In this document: in pieces, positions 36,856 to 45,019 of the stretch
Layout of the letters: the number at the start of each line of letters is the position of its first letter
How positions within the stretch are numbered: position 1 is the stretch's first letter
DNA from: a virus
Reading direction: 5' to 3' (one strand)
Virus record (IMG/VR): IMGVR_UViG_3300048020_000066
Span: 1-45,019 of that record
DNA length: 45,019 nt
The notes under the pieces: model-generated
Seen by the model: only the letters and a program-made list of their open reading frames with translations
Told to the model about the DNA's origin: nothing
Databases searched by the model: none
Position numbers and translations under genes: made by a program

Positions 36856-38391
36856 TTAAAATCCCCCGAAGTCATCTTCACTTCCTTCATCTGATTCACC
36901 CTCTCCTTCACTGGAGATTTGTTTATCAATTAATTTAATGTCTTCTTCTGACTGTCTTAATACATATTTTCTTACCCATTCTTTTGAGTAATATGTCCCG
37001 ACATAATCAGAAACATTTGAGAGAGTATCTATTCTCTCTCTTATGATTTCTGCATCTTTCAACTCTGTAAAGTGGTTGTCTGTTGCATAATCATACTGGA
37101 AGAAGTCTTTAACTTTATCAAATTCTTCTCCACTTACGATTTCCTTAAGAACTAATTGTGTCTTAAGAATATCTGTAAAAACTCTTGCAAACTTCTTCTG
37201 AAGTCTGTTTGTGAACTTATTAAATTTAAGTTCGTCTCTAGAAATTTCAGACGCACGACCCATATTGAATCCGTTGTCTGCTTCCATTCTAGAAGCTGGA
37301 ACATTAAGAGACTGATACAACTTCTTCTTGAAGTATTCTATATCGTCTATATCTGCAAGGTTTTGTCCACCAGGCAGGGTAGTAATCTCTGTTCCTCTAC
37401 CACCTTCTCTTCTAGGCAACCAAAAATCTTCTAACATACTCATATGTTTTCTATCATCTTTGATTTCACCTGTATCTGCATTGTAGACTAACTTGTTCTT
37501 GTATCGGTTCATAACGTCTGCAAGATACTGTTCTGCCTTTGCTTTAGGAAGGTTTCCTACGTCAATGTAGAAAATTCTTCTTTCGGGTGCTCTTGATATT
37601 CTGTAAATAACAAGTGCATCTTCCATCATTGCTAACTGATTTGCAGTCTTCAATGCTTTATGCAAATACCCGATTACAACATTCTTAGTGTAATCTAATA
37701 AACCCGAAGTAGTGTATGTCACAGCTTCAGGTGCAATTTTGACTGTAGTCCCCTCTGTTGCAGTGGACTTATCAAAACCTTTATCATTGAAAAGATAAAA
37801 CTCTTCAATTTTCTTAATTCTGTCGACCTTTGTCTTAGGGTCTTTCTGTTTTTCTATGTTTCTGACCTTCTTAATCTTAATCGGGTCAACATTTCTTAGG
37901 TCTACAATACCTAATTTTGGTCGTGACGAATCAACGACCTTATGGAAGTAAATCCTTCCGTCTACATACCACTTTCTGAATAATTCATGAGAGTTCTGAT
38001 TGAACTTCATTATAGATAAGATGTGATTAAACTCTTCTTGTATCTTAGTTTTGATACTGTCAGAGAGTTTTACATCTCTGAGGTCGAGTGATACTATCTT
38101 ATCTGATGTGTCAGAAGTGATACACTCATTAACAATATCTTCGATTGCCGAATCACACTCGGGAACCAAAGAGGTTTCACGGTATCTACGAATGAGTTCT
38201 GCCTCATTCTTAATACCACCTTCCATATCGACATATGACCCGTAGGCTGCACCCGATATGAAACCACTTTGTTGTTCGATGACGGGTGTGCCGTCATCGT
38301 CAACTGGTGGCACAAAGGACTTTTGATTCTTGTCCTCTATTGCACGTAATTCTTCCCTTTTACGGGATATTTCAAACCCAAATAATTCCAT
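36856..38391 (-). CDS. 20: Portal protein gp20
   Basis: 511 aa (T4 gp20 is 524). Dodecameric head vertex through which DNA is packaged and ejected. Landmarks: SFVPPVDDDGTPVI, RRYRETSLVPECDSAIEDIVNE, RISRAPERRIFYIDVGNLPK, MLEDFWLPRREGGRGTEI and NVPASRME, all conserved in T4-like g20 (the marine diversity marker). Acidic Gly/Ser C-terminus. Late promoter TATAAATA lies 5 nt before the ATG without Shine-Dalgarno: leaderless late mRNA predicted, besides read-through from gene 19. Confidence 0.97.
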   Translation of the reverse strand: MELFGFEISRKREELRAIEDKNQKSFVPPVDDDGTPVIEQQSGFISGAAYGSYVDMEGGIKNEAELIRRYRETSLVPECDSAIEDIVNECITSDTSDKIVSLDLRDVKLSDSIKTKIQEEFNHILSIMKFNQNSHELFRKWYVDGRIYFHKVVDSSRPKLGIVDLRNVDPIKIKKVRNIEKQKDPKTKVDRIKKIEEFYLFNDKGFDKSTATEGTTVKIAPEAVTYTTSGLLDYTKNVVIGYLHKALKTANQLAMMEDALVIYRISRAPERRIFYIDVGNLPKAKAEQYLADVMNRYKNKLVYNADTGEIKDDRKHMSMLEDFWLPRREGGRGTEITTLPGGQNLADIDDIEYFKKKLYQSLNVPASRMEADNGFNMGRASEISRDELKFNKFTNRLQKKFARVFTDILKTQLVLKEIVSGEEFDKVKDFFQYDYATDNHFTELKDAEIIRERIDTLSNVSDYVGTYYSKEWVRKYVLRQSEEDIKLIDKQISSEGEGESDEGSEDDFGGF

Positions 38392-38396
38392 ACTAA

Positions 38397-38404
38397 TATT
38401 TATA
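38397..38404 (-). promoter_or_regulatory. Late promoter TATAAATA of gene 20
   Basis: Exact box, 5 nt before the gene 20 ATG. It overlaps a TATACC/GGTATA inverted repeat (38401-38423) that would form a hairpin in read-through transcripts from gene 19. Confidence 0.75.
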
Positions 38405-38435
38405 CCACCCTTTTAGGGGTATATTTCACTTTTAA

Positions 38436-38933
38436 TTACTGAACTCTTTCCCAGTGAGAGAAAGTAAAGTCAACTGTAAATTCCTCTAGTGCATCAACTG
38501 TATCGTAAGATAGTTCGATTGCACCTATATTTTTAGGGAACATGTTGAAAAACTCGTATCTCGCAAGGACGGAGTCATCTTTGTTAAGTTGTTCTACGAA
38601 AGCTCTAGAAATAAGATAGTCTGTAGAAGTTGAACCTTCTCCACTATCCATAGCTTGAATCTCTTCTTGCCATGCTTCTAGACCACTTCTTACTGAAAAC
38701 TCAACATCGTTGATTACTGTAATCTGCCAATCTTCGAATGTTCTTTCACCCGCAAGTTTAAGGTTATGTCCTCTGAAAGGAACGATAACTTCTCCTAAAG
38801 TCCCTGCTGGGATATTAGCAGCTTTACACAAGAATTCAATTTTATTTCCAGCTCTTGGTATAAAAACTTTGAATCGGTTGGCACGTGGGCCTCCACCTAT
38901 AAGTTGTGCTTTAAATTGGTCTATACTCGCCAT
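38436..38933 (-). CDS. 19: Tail tube protein gp19
   Basis: 165 aa (T4 gp19 is 163). Inner tube of the contractile tail. Matches T4 landmarks: NRFKVFIPRAGNKIEFLCKAANIPAGTL, GHNLKLAGERTFEDWQITVINDVEF (landmarks AGERTFEDW and VINDVEF), FFNMFPKNIGAIELSYD and FTFSHWERV. AAGGAGAACTAA precedes the ATG. It follows the sheath gene with a 10-nt gap. Confidence 0.96.
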   Translation of the reverse strand: MASIDQFKAQLIGGGPRANRFKVFIPRAGNKIEFLCKAANIPAGTLGEVIVPFRGHNLKLAGERTFEDWQITVINDVEFSVRSGLEAWQEEIQAMDSGEGSTSTDYLISRAFVEQLNKDDSVLARYEFFNMFPKNIGAIELSYDTVDALEEFTVDFTFSHWERVQ

Positions 38934-38943
38934 TTAGTTCTCC

Positions 38944-40932
38944 TTAAACTGCACTGTAAATCTCTTCAAAGTCAACACCACTTCTGGCAGCAACAAAGTT
39001 GAGAGTTATAAAGTTAATACTTCTAGCAGGTTTCACAAAGATAGAACATACAAATTCGTTTCTATCTATAACTGTATCAGTGTTGTTAGTTTCATCACAT
39101 AATACTGAGAAGTCTACTAGACCTCGTCTATTCTTAACGTCTCTTAAGAAAGGTTCTACAGCAGCACGGAATTGAGCTCTTGTGAATGCATCATTGAATT
39201 CAAAGAGTTGTGATTTCGCTGCAACTGCGATTGCTTTTTCAAGAACGATAAACAACCTTCTAACGTTAATTCTGTCAAATGCAGAAGGTGAAGTTAGTGC
39301 TGTTTTATCTCCGAATAATACTGTTCCTTGACCTGCGAATGTGCATACTGGGTTAATTCTTGCACGATATAAGTCATCTCTTGATGATTGTGAAGGATTA
39401 AAAGCAAGTTTAGTAATACCTAAGTATTGACCTCTTGAGAAACCAGCAGGTGAGAACCATGGGTCTCTTAACAAGTCTGACCTTGCCATTATACCAGCAG
39501 TATGTCCGTTAGCGGGAACATAACAGTATTTGTCGTTGTATCTGTCGTATGAATACACCCAACCACTATCTAACACTGCATATGAGGAAGAAGTGACTGC
39601 AGCGTAATCTGCAATAACATTTGTTGATTGTGTTGATTCACTTGAAACACCTACGACACTTGCACGTCTTGGTGAGCAAATAACCATGCAGTCTTTTCTG
39701 TTTTCTGCAATTTGAATAACGTTATTTACGATTGTGTTGTGGTCTGCAAGAATATCTTGTTCATTACCACTACCGTCATCTGTTCTTGTTGAACCTACGA
39801 TTAAGAATGATACGTCAATTGTCTCTGCATCACCGAAATGGTCTGTATAAGCACCATGTTTCTGACCAGCAGTTGGAACTCTTCCGTCAACACCACCACC
39901 TAGTGATACGTTGATTACTGCAGAAGGTCTTCCGAAAGCTGATGTTGCAGATTGTAAATGTGTTCTTGTTTCGTTTGCACTTGCAAGTAGGTCTGTTGAA
40001 TGACCTGACCAGTAAACGTAGTCTGATTCTCTTGCAATTACATTTTTGTAATAGTTTGATTGTCCTTGACTGTCTTTACTGTCTGACGCAAGTGATAAGA
40101 AACCGTAAGTTTCTAAAACTGTATTTTGAACCCCTGAGAAAAGTCCGTCTTCGTCTACAACTACTACGTGAAGTTCATCGTCTGAACCTCCAGCAGATGT
40201 TGCTGTTCCTGACTTAGCAGGTGCTTTATCGAAAGAGTTATAAAACTCCCAATATCTATCTATATTTGCACCTGAAGCGACTAACGCAGTTAGACCTGTT
40301 CCAGCGGGTTGTCCGATTGCTTCAACAACAATTGAAGTTGAATCGGGTATTGAAGTCACTCTATACTCTGTATTGTGACCTGCGAACTTAACAATGTCTC
40401 TTACAAAGAATACTGCAGACGAAGTCACTGAAATAGTTGTCTGTCCTGCTGATTCTTGTGCAGATGTTGTAGTCACTGTATCGTTGAAATATGCATCTGA
40501 TGACGCACATACTGAAACTTTTAATGAATTACCTAATGAACCAGCATATTTTGAAATCCAATTACCTACTGTTCCGTTTTGTGAACCGTCTTGGTAAGTA
40601 GATACATACTCATCATTATTTTTTAGTAATGCAGTTCCACTTGATGCGTTTGCATTGTTTAGAGATGTAGAATTGATTCTCACTACTCTTAGTGAAGAAC
40701 CATATTTAAGGAATGCTTCTGCTGAATAGAAGTCTTCTGCTCCAGCATCAGTATTAGCTGGTTGATAAAAATTATCGACTAGACCCTTTGCATCTGAAAC
40801 TGTTATAACTTCATCAACAGGGCCCCATTGGAAATGTCCAGCAAATGCACCTGTAGTTGATGAAACGGCTGGAACAACATTTGTCAGGTCTACCTCTTTT
40901 ACCTGAACGCCTGGTGATACTTGAAATGCCAT
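38944..40932 (-). CDS. 18: Tail sheath protein gp18
   Basis: 662 aa (T4 gp18 is 659). Contractile sheath. N-terminus SPGVQVKEVDLTNVVPAVSSTTGAFAG and C-terminal FVAARSGVDFEEIYSAV are sheath hallmarks, as are NVRRLFIVLEKAIAVAAKS and FNPSQSSRDDLYRARINPV. The middle carries the variable outer domains. AACAGGAGTAAAAGT precedes the ATG; a late promoter lies upstream. Confidence 0.97.
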   Translation of the reverse strand: MAFQVSPGVQVKEVDLTNVVPAVSSTTGAFAGHFQWGPVDEVITVSDAKGLVDNFYQPANTDAGAEDFYSAEAFLKYGSSLRVVRINSTSLNNANASSGTALLKNNDEYVSTYQDGSQNGTVGNWISKYAGSLGNSLKVSVCASSDAYFNDTVTTTSAQESAGQTTISVTSSAVFFVRDIVKFAGHNTEYRVTSIPDSTSIVVEAIGQPAGTGLTALVASGANIDRYWEFYNSFDKAPAKSGTATSAGGSDDELHVVVVDEDGLFSGVQNTVLETYGFLSLASDSKDSQGQSNYYKNVIARESDYVYWSGHSTDLLASANETRTHLQSATSAFGRPSAVINVSLGGGVDGRVPTAGQKHGAYTDHFGDAETIDVSFLIVGSTRTDDGSGNEQDILADHNTIVNNVIQIAENRKDCMVICSPRRASVVGVSSESTQSTNVIADYAAVTSSSYAVLDSGWVYSYDRYNDKYCYVPANGHTAGIMARSDLLRDPWFSPAGFSRGQYLGITKLAFNPSQSSRDDLYRARINPVCTFAGQGTVLFGDKTALTSPSAFDRINVRRLFIVLEKAIAVAAKSQLFEFNDAFTRAQFRAAVEPFLRDVKNRRGLVDFSVLCDETNNTDTVIDRNEFVCSIFVKPARSINFITLNFVAARSGVDFEEIYSAV

Positions 40933-40971
40933 ACTTTTACTCCTGTTAATGTTAAAAGTTGTTTACTGTTT

Positions 40972-40979
40972 TATTTATA
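40972..40979 (-). promoter_or_regulatory. Late promoter TATAAATA of genes 18-19
   Basis: Exact box, 39 nt before the gene 18 ATG, in the 67-nt gap after gene 17; the leader contains CAGGAG. Confidence 0.78.
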
Positions 40980-40999
40980 ACTTTATAAAACTCAACAAA

Positions 41000-42601
41000 C
41001 TATAATTTCAATGGAACGTCCATTGATTTATGATACCATCGGTCTCCTTCACTATCTACAAAGGTTTCTTGTTGATTTCCTCCATCAAAAATCCCAGGCG
41101 GTAGTAAATCGTCCTCAATTAGTTTCTGTTGTTCTGAATACAATAAATCCTTAACAGCTGTATCTGTTAAGTGAACAAAGTATTCAGTTGTCACAAACCA
41201 ACTAAACAATACCAAATTCATGACCATATCGTCATTATATCCTCTATCTGCTTCCCAACTATTACCTTTATGCACAAAAGTCATTAATTCTGTAATAGTG
41301 TGTCTGTCATTCAGAATAAGTCTATTCTCTTCCAATAATTCTTTCAGTGTAGAACAACCGATACGTTTAATCTTACGGGACATAGTGACTCCTATATCTT
41401 CCGCTTTTAATTGTCCTTGGACAAAAACATTCGGATATTCTATGTCATAGTGCAATTGATTTGCAACTGTTCCACCTTCTGCATTATTTTCAATGATAAC
41501 AACTGGTTCATTGTAATGTCTTACATACTTATTTATAATATCGGGAAAGAGAAGAGGTGACACCATATTGTCCCTATATGTGCATACTTGTTTGAATGGA
41601 CTTGTAGTCACGTCTATAATTGTAAATGATGAGTAGTCCATACCTCTACCTTTGGATACGTCAACCGTGCAGACATATCTATGACCTTCAATTGGTTTTT
41701 CATATAGAAAAAGGTTGTCTTTATTCCAGTCGGGGTCTAATGCTCTCATACCCAATAGTGTATTACTATTGATAAGTGTATTACCAGTTCCTAAGAATGA
41801 GTTTCCATACTCTTGTTCAAATTGTGCTTCTGAAGTGTTTGCAATTGTTTCTTTCTTCCACTCTTCGTCTCTGCCAGGCACGTCAAACCAATTAATAAGA
41901 AATGATTTGTATTCTGACTGGTCATGAACTGCACTTTCATATATCTTATGGAACATATTACCTACACCGTTTGCAGTAGAAGTAATAATAACCTTTGAAT
42001 CTTTACCCGAGGTCACAACGGGATATGTTGCAGTATAGAATGTCTCTGCATCGTCTACGAATGCAAACTCGTCAAGATACAATAAGTTGATTGACATACC
42101 ACGAATTGAACTTGAAGAAGTTGCAGCTGCAACGACTTTACTATCATTTGCAAATTCTATTGACCCTTTGTTAAGAATCTTAACCCCAGGCTGTAAGAAG
42201 AATGGAACAGACTCTAACATGGTCACGACACGTGCAATCATTTCCCTTGCAATTGCACCTTTGTTAGCAAGAACTGCTACAGTGACTTCGGGTTTAAATA
42301 ATAGAAACCACAATAGATATGCACAAGAAGTAATTGATTTACCACTCTGTCTACTTGCAAGAACGACACTAAATCTATTCTCGTCATAGTGATTGATTAG
42401 GTTTTCTTGATATCCACGAAGTGTGAAAGGAACCATACCTTCGTCTAGTGATATAATTTGTGTATAATTTTCAATGAAGTGTGTAGGGTTTTCAGAACAC
42501 TTCAAGTATTCTGCCATTTCTTTATCGGTGTATTTGGTCTCTACACCAGCCCTTTTGATTAGATTATTACCTAGATAACCTTCATTTTTTGAATCAGTCA
42601 T
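41000..42601 (-). CDS. 17: Terminase large subunit gp17
   Basis: 533 aa (T4 gp17 is 610). DNA-packaging ATPase-nuclease. Walker A ASRQSGKS (about 80-87), Walker B LLYLDEFAFVD, coupling motif IITSTANG, then the RNase H-like nuclease domain from CTVDVSKGRGMDYS with further acidic residues (IENNAEGG; DRGYNDDMVMN). No intein or intron. It overlaps the gene 16 stop by 8 nt. Confidence 0.97.
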   Translation of the reverse strand: MTDSKNEGYLGNNLIKRAGVETKYTDKEMAEYLKCSENPTHFIENYTQIISLDEGMVPFTLRGYQENLINHYDENRFSVVLASRQSGKSITSCAYLLWFLLFKPEVTVAVLANKGAIAREMIARVVTMLESVPFFLQPGVKILNKGSIEFANDSKVVAAATSSSSIRGMSINLLYLDEFAFVDDAETFYTATYPVVTSGKDSKVIITSTANGVGNMFHKIYESAVHDQSEYKSFLINWFDVPGRDEEWKKETIANTSEAQFEQEYGNSFLGTGNTLINSNTLLGMRALDPDWNKDNLFLYEKPIEGHRYVCTVDVSKGRGMDYSSFTIIDVTTSPFKQVCTYRDNMVSPLLFPDIINKYVRHYNEPVVIIENNAEGGTVANQLHYDIEYPNVFVQGQLKAEDIGVTMSRKIKRIGCSTLKELLEENRLILNDRHTITELMTFVHKGNSWEADRGYNDDMVMNLVLFSWFVTTEYFVHLTDTAVKDLLYSEQQKLIEDDLLPPGIFDGGNQQETFVDSEGDRWYHKSMDVPLKL

Positions 42602-43001
42602 TATTCTTTTCTTTCTTCAAAAACTTTTGTAGTTCTGAAGTAGAACCAACGTATAGGTGATTTTCGACTTTACCTATTCTTTGTTCGTCTTCCTTTTCTA
42701 AATCTTTTAATTTCTTTTGAACGTCAATGAGTTTCTCTGCAGTATCGGCTACAGTCTTTATTAACTGTCCTGCGACCTCATATGCACGTGGGTGTTCGGT
42801 TTCTTTGGATAGTTCTAATATACCTTCAATTGCATCTTGACCACGTTCTACGAGGTTATAGAGGTTCTCTCTTGCATATTTGTAGTCCGTATCGATATTC
42901 TCTATCCTTGACGGAACTTTGACTACCTTGGTTTCTTTTTTAATATCAGAATTGATATCTAATAAAGAATCTAACTTTTCATCTACTGTTTCTTTTGTCA
43001 T
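42594..43001 (-). CDS. 16: Terminase small subunit gp16
   Basis: 135 aa (T4 gp16 is 164). Regulator of packaging that recognises DNA and stimulates gp17. Recognised from position (15-16-17) and the central coiled coil YARENLYNLVERGQDAIEGILELS, landmarks RENLYNLVERGQ and ELSKETEHPRAYEVAGQLIKT, shared with T4-like gp16. Basic/acidic ends, no obvious HTH. It follows gene 15 with a 2-nt gap. Confidence 0.93.
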   Translation of the reverse strand: MTKETVDEKLDSLLDINSDIKKETKVVKVPSRIENIDTDYKYARENLYNLVERGQDAIEGILELSKETEHPRAYEVAGQLIKTVADTAEKLIDVQKKLKDLEKEDEQRIGKVENHLYVGSTSELQKFLKKEKNND

Positions 43002-43003
43002 AA

Positions 43004-44044
43004 TTAACTGTCATCGGTTTCACTAAAACTTTCTTTAGAACCGTCATCATAAAATGTCACTGTTTCTGCAACTACGAAAGTGTCGTTAGGTTGAACAGAA
43101 CCAACAAATTTAAGTGTTGTTTTATCACTAAGTGTCACATTTGAACTTAGATTTAATGATAATTTATCACTTGCAATTGACGAAACTGTTGGATTTGTTG
43201 ATAAGTTTGTTCCAAACACTTCGTCTCCTACACTTATACTATTATTTATTGTAGTTGGGAAGGTCACTTCTGTTGAATTGGACACTGCATTTGATTTCTC
43301 TCCAAACGCAGGTTCATAGTGTTTAACCTCTTTGACCAATCCACTTTCATTAATTTGTGAAGTTGTGAACTGTCCCGAAATATCTGTATTGATATATTCT
43401 CTTTCAACAACATTTTTAATAACACTTCCAGTGTAAACAGGGCCGAAGAAGTAAATTTTCATAGAAAAATCTAGTGTATACTCTATAACTCGTCTTTCTT
43501 CAAAAGAACCTTCATAAGTATCTTCTAGTGCAACACTGTTTAATGTGATTGGAACGTCTCTAGTATCAGACATATCGTCAATCATTTTCATAGTGACTGT
43601 ATATTCGGGTTGGAAATATGGTAATATCTGTTCTACAATCTGTAATGCATCAGACATGTTCTTTGCAAGAACACTTAGTGTAAAGTTTAGATTATATGGT
43701 GCTGGATTATATTGATATGAACGATTGGTTCCGTCTGTTTCTAAACTTGATTTAGAATGACGTATTAATTTGTTCTGTTGTCTTGTAGGGTCATATTCAA
43801 ATCCCGTCAATTCAAATGCCATTCTTGGTAAGTTGATTGAAGTGACGTTTAAATCCCTCTCTTTTGCATCTTCTGTAAGTCTTGCAAGGAACTTTTGTTT
43901 AGGGCCGTATGAAATAGGAACTAGATTTCTTGTTAAAACTGTTCCGTCTTCTTTGATTTTTTTAGTATAGATATTATTGAATAGTGTTCCAAATATCGAT
44001 ACAGACCTTTTGATAGTCTCATTGTAAAAATATGTTCCAAACAT
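43004..44044 (-). CDS. 15: Tail sheath stabiliser / completion protein gp15
   Basis: 346 aa (T4 gp15 is 272). Terminator at the head-proximal end of the tail. N-terminus MFGTYFYNETIKRSVSIFGTLFNNI and PISYGPKQKFLARL are gp15 hallmarks, as are LPRMAFELTGFEYDPTRQQNK and MKIYFFGPVY. The C-terminal about 120 residues (Ser/Thr-rich, beta) extend beyond T4 gp15, with a short repeated DKLSLNLSSNVTLSDKTTL stretch. Coupled to gene 14. Confidence 0.94.
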   Translation of the reverse strand: MFGTYFYNETIKRSVSIFGTLFNNIYTKKIKEDGTVLTRNLVPISYGPKQKFLARLTEDAKERDLNVTSINLPRMAFELTGFEYDPTRQQNKLIRHSKSSLETDGTNRSYQYNPAPYNLNFTLSVLAKNMSDALQIVEQILPYFQPEYTVTMKMIDDMSDTRDVPITLNSVALEDTYEGSFEERRVIEYTLDFSMKIYFFGPVYTGSVIKNVVEREYINTDISGQFTTSQINESGLVKEVKHYEPAFGEKSNAVSNSTEVTFPTTINNSISVGDEVFGTNLSTNPTVSSIASDKLSLNLSSNVTLSDKTTLKFVGSVQPNDTFVVAETVTFYDDGSKESFSETDDS

Positions 44045-44901
44045 TAAGGTTCTCCAAACGGATTCGTTTCACTAAAGTCTAGATAATTATTATCCTTATC
44101 TTCGAAGTCTTTATTTTGTGCAACACTTCCTTCCATAGTCATTACGTCAACAATACTTGCAATCGTTCTTGTTGCACCCGAAGTTGCACCAATAAGTCTG
44201 TCTCCTTGTGCAAGTGTAGTAATATTGTCTTTAATAATAAGTTCTCTGTTAGAACCTCTGAAGTTTACAACCTCACCTACTACAACACTATCCAATGTGA
44301 CACTTTCATTTGCAACATAACTTCCTGAATCACCTTCACCTTCTGACATAGACATAGTAATTGTATATGCACGGTCTTGTTCGACCAAGTCTGCATCTGT
44401 TCCAGTATCGAAATCCTCTCCACTGTATTCGAACAATGAACAACGCATTTTGAATACAAATAGTTTTCCTAACTGGAAGAAAGGGTTTTGGTCTTCTACG
44501 AATCTTATTTCAAACATAGAACCTGAAAGTGGGAAATAAATTAAGTCCCCTTCGTTTGGTCTAAGTGAAGTTGCAAGGTTAGAATCTAGTGATATGAATC
44601 TCTCCCATGTTCTTAAAGATATAACAAAGGTTGCTTCTTCAGCAATTTGAACACCGAACTTAGACATGAGGTCACCCTCACCTTCAAATCCACCAGCTGG
44701 ATTTTCCAAATACATTTCTACAGAATATGCATCACCGAAACGTGATTGAACATCTTCCGTTAAAATTGTGTCTTCTTCTACTACTTCTCTCGGTAGATAA
44801 AAAACATCATGACCATAAAATCTTAATGATTCAACAACTAAATCTTCGTAAAGGTGTTGTTCAGTAGAGACTGCATGGTTAAAAAATACATTTGTAGGCA
44901 T
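44044..44901 (-). CDS. 14: Neck protein gp14
   Basis: 285 aa (T4 gp14 is 256). Head-completion collar protein joining head and tail. N-terminus TNVFFNHAVSTEQHLYEDLVVESLRFYGHDVFYLPRE (landmarks EQHLYEDLV and IYGHDVFYLPR-like RFYGHDVFYLPRE) is characteristic, followed by the RFGDAYSVEMYLEN segment and LIYFPLSGSMFEIRFVE. A repeat-like beta insertion (SYVANESVTLDSVVVGEVV) lies near the C-terminus. It starts 4 nt after the gene 13 stop. Confidence 0.94.
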   Translation of the reverse strand: MPTNVFFNHAVSTEQHLYEDLVVESLRFYGHDVFYLPREVVEEDTILTEDVQSRFGDAYSVEMYLENPAGGFEGEGDLMSKFGVQIAEEATFVISLRTWERFISLDSNLATSLRPNEGDLIYFPLSGSMFEIRFVEDQNPFFQLGKLFVFKMRCSLFEYSGEDFDTGTDADLVEQDRAYTITMSMSEGEGDSGSYVANESVTLDSVVVGEVVNFRGSNRELIIKDNITTLAQGDRLIGATSGATRTIASIVDVMTMEGSVAQNKDFEDKDNNYLDFSETNPFGEP

Positions 44902-44905
44902 AATA

Positions 44906-45019
44906 TTAACCCATCATATCCATGACTGGCATTTCAAAATTCAGTCGGGATTCTTCTTCTAATCTTGTTATCTCGTCTTGTGCTTCTTGTTTCATTGCAG
45001 AACCGTCTAGTGTTATACC
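44906..45019 (-). CDS. 13: Neck protein gp13, C-terminal fragment
   Basis: Open frame entering from the window edge; 37 residues visible, ending ESRLNFEMPVMDMMG. The charged helix (KQEAQDEITRLEEES) and position directly before gene 14 fit gp13, the head-completion partner of gp14. Truncated only by the window boundary, not broken. Identity rests on order. Confidence 0.75.
   Translation of the reverse strand, partial: GITLDGSAMKQEAQDEITRLEEESRLNFEMPVMDMMG

Noticed and set aside
41522-41540. TATTTATA-like late boxes inside coding sequence (for example in gene 17 and near 13748)
   Set aside because: They lie within genes without a downstream start at useful distance; expected by chance in AT-rich DNA.
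117-43970. Numerous open frames on the plus strand (for example 10813-11367, 7428-7760, 33504-33866)
   Set aside because: They lie antisense to clearly coding minus-strand genes, have no Shine-Dalgarno or family motifs, and mirror the codon bias of the real gene.
1-45019. CRISPR array, insertion sequence, intein or group I intron
   Set aside because: No regularly spaced repeats, no transposase frame or terminal repeats, and gp43, gp17 and gp20 run uninterrupted.

Overview
This window is a contiguous segment of a T4-like (Tevenvirinae-type) marine myovirus. Every gene I can support reads on the minus strand, so transcription runs from position 45019 towards 1. The module order is the classic T4/cyanophage order: 13-14-15-16-17-18-19-20-67-68-21-22-23, then uvsY, uvsW, 55, 47, 46, then 45-44-62-regA, and finally 43. 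The DNA is AT-rich. There are no photosystem, tRNA or integrase genes here. The host is therefore more likely a low-GC marine heterotroph (as for pelagiphage HTVC008M-like phages) than a cyanobacterium; that is inference.

Region by region, in transcription order. (1) 45019-32978: neck, terminase, tail tube and sheath, portal, prohead core, protease, scaffold and major capsid genes, closed by a strong terminator. (2) 32914-28784: small genes, a tail-tube-like protein, UvsY, a 2OG-Fe(II) oxygenase, UvsW and an Sm-like protein. (3) 28744-27974: a chain of five tiny, translationally coupled membrane proteins behind a late promoter. (4) 27874-24515: late sigma factor gp55 and the gp47/gp46 recombination nuclease. 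(5) 24514-16156: a candidate capsid-targeted internal protein, peptide deformylase, a second 2OG oxygenase, a CobT-like/CobS-like VWA-AAA pair, a DUF3310-like protein and the sliding clamp. (6) 16163-13918: clamp loader and RegA. (7) 13907-2546: about 11 kb of accessory genes between regA and gene 43, which are neighbours in T4. (8) 2557-5: DNA polymerase.

The accessory block is the most striking part. It carries a curli-like secretion operon: CsgF-like, CsgG-like and two curlin-repeat proteins, with a FecR-domain protein, a 48-residue membrane protein and a complete CHASE2-class III adenylate cyclase. A late phage promoter and two small holin-like membrane proteins stand at its head. Downstream lie Hsp20 (with a structured leader RNA), a 2-Cys peroxiredoxin, an orphan TSPPY DNA methyltransferase ending in the same clamp-binding tail as the polymerase, a T4-type lysozyme and a second Sm-like protein.

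Two promoter classes are readable: host-like TTGACA-18 nt-TATAAT/TATACT (early) and TATAAATA (T4-type late). In six cases the -10 element sits exactly 5 nt (late) or 6 nt (early) before an ATG. This predicts leaderless mRNAs for the polymerase, the CobT-like protein, gp55, the portal, the internal protein and the first gene of the curli operon.

All calls are by reading the sequence; no database search was run. I recall curli-related annotations being mentioned for some marine heterotroph myophages, so the novelty of that operon needs a literature check.
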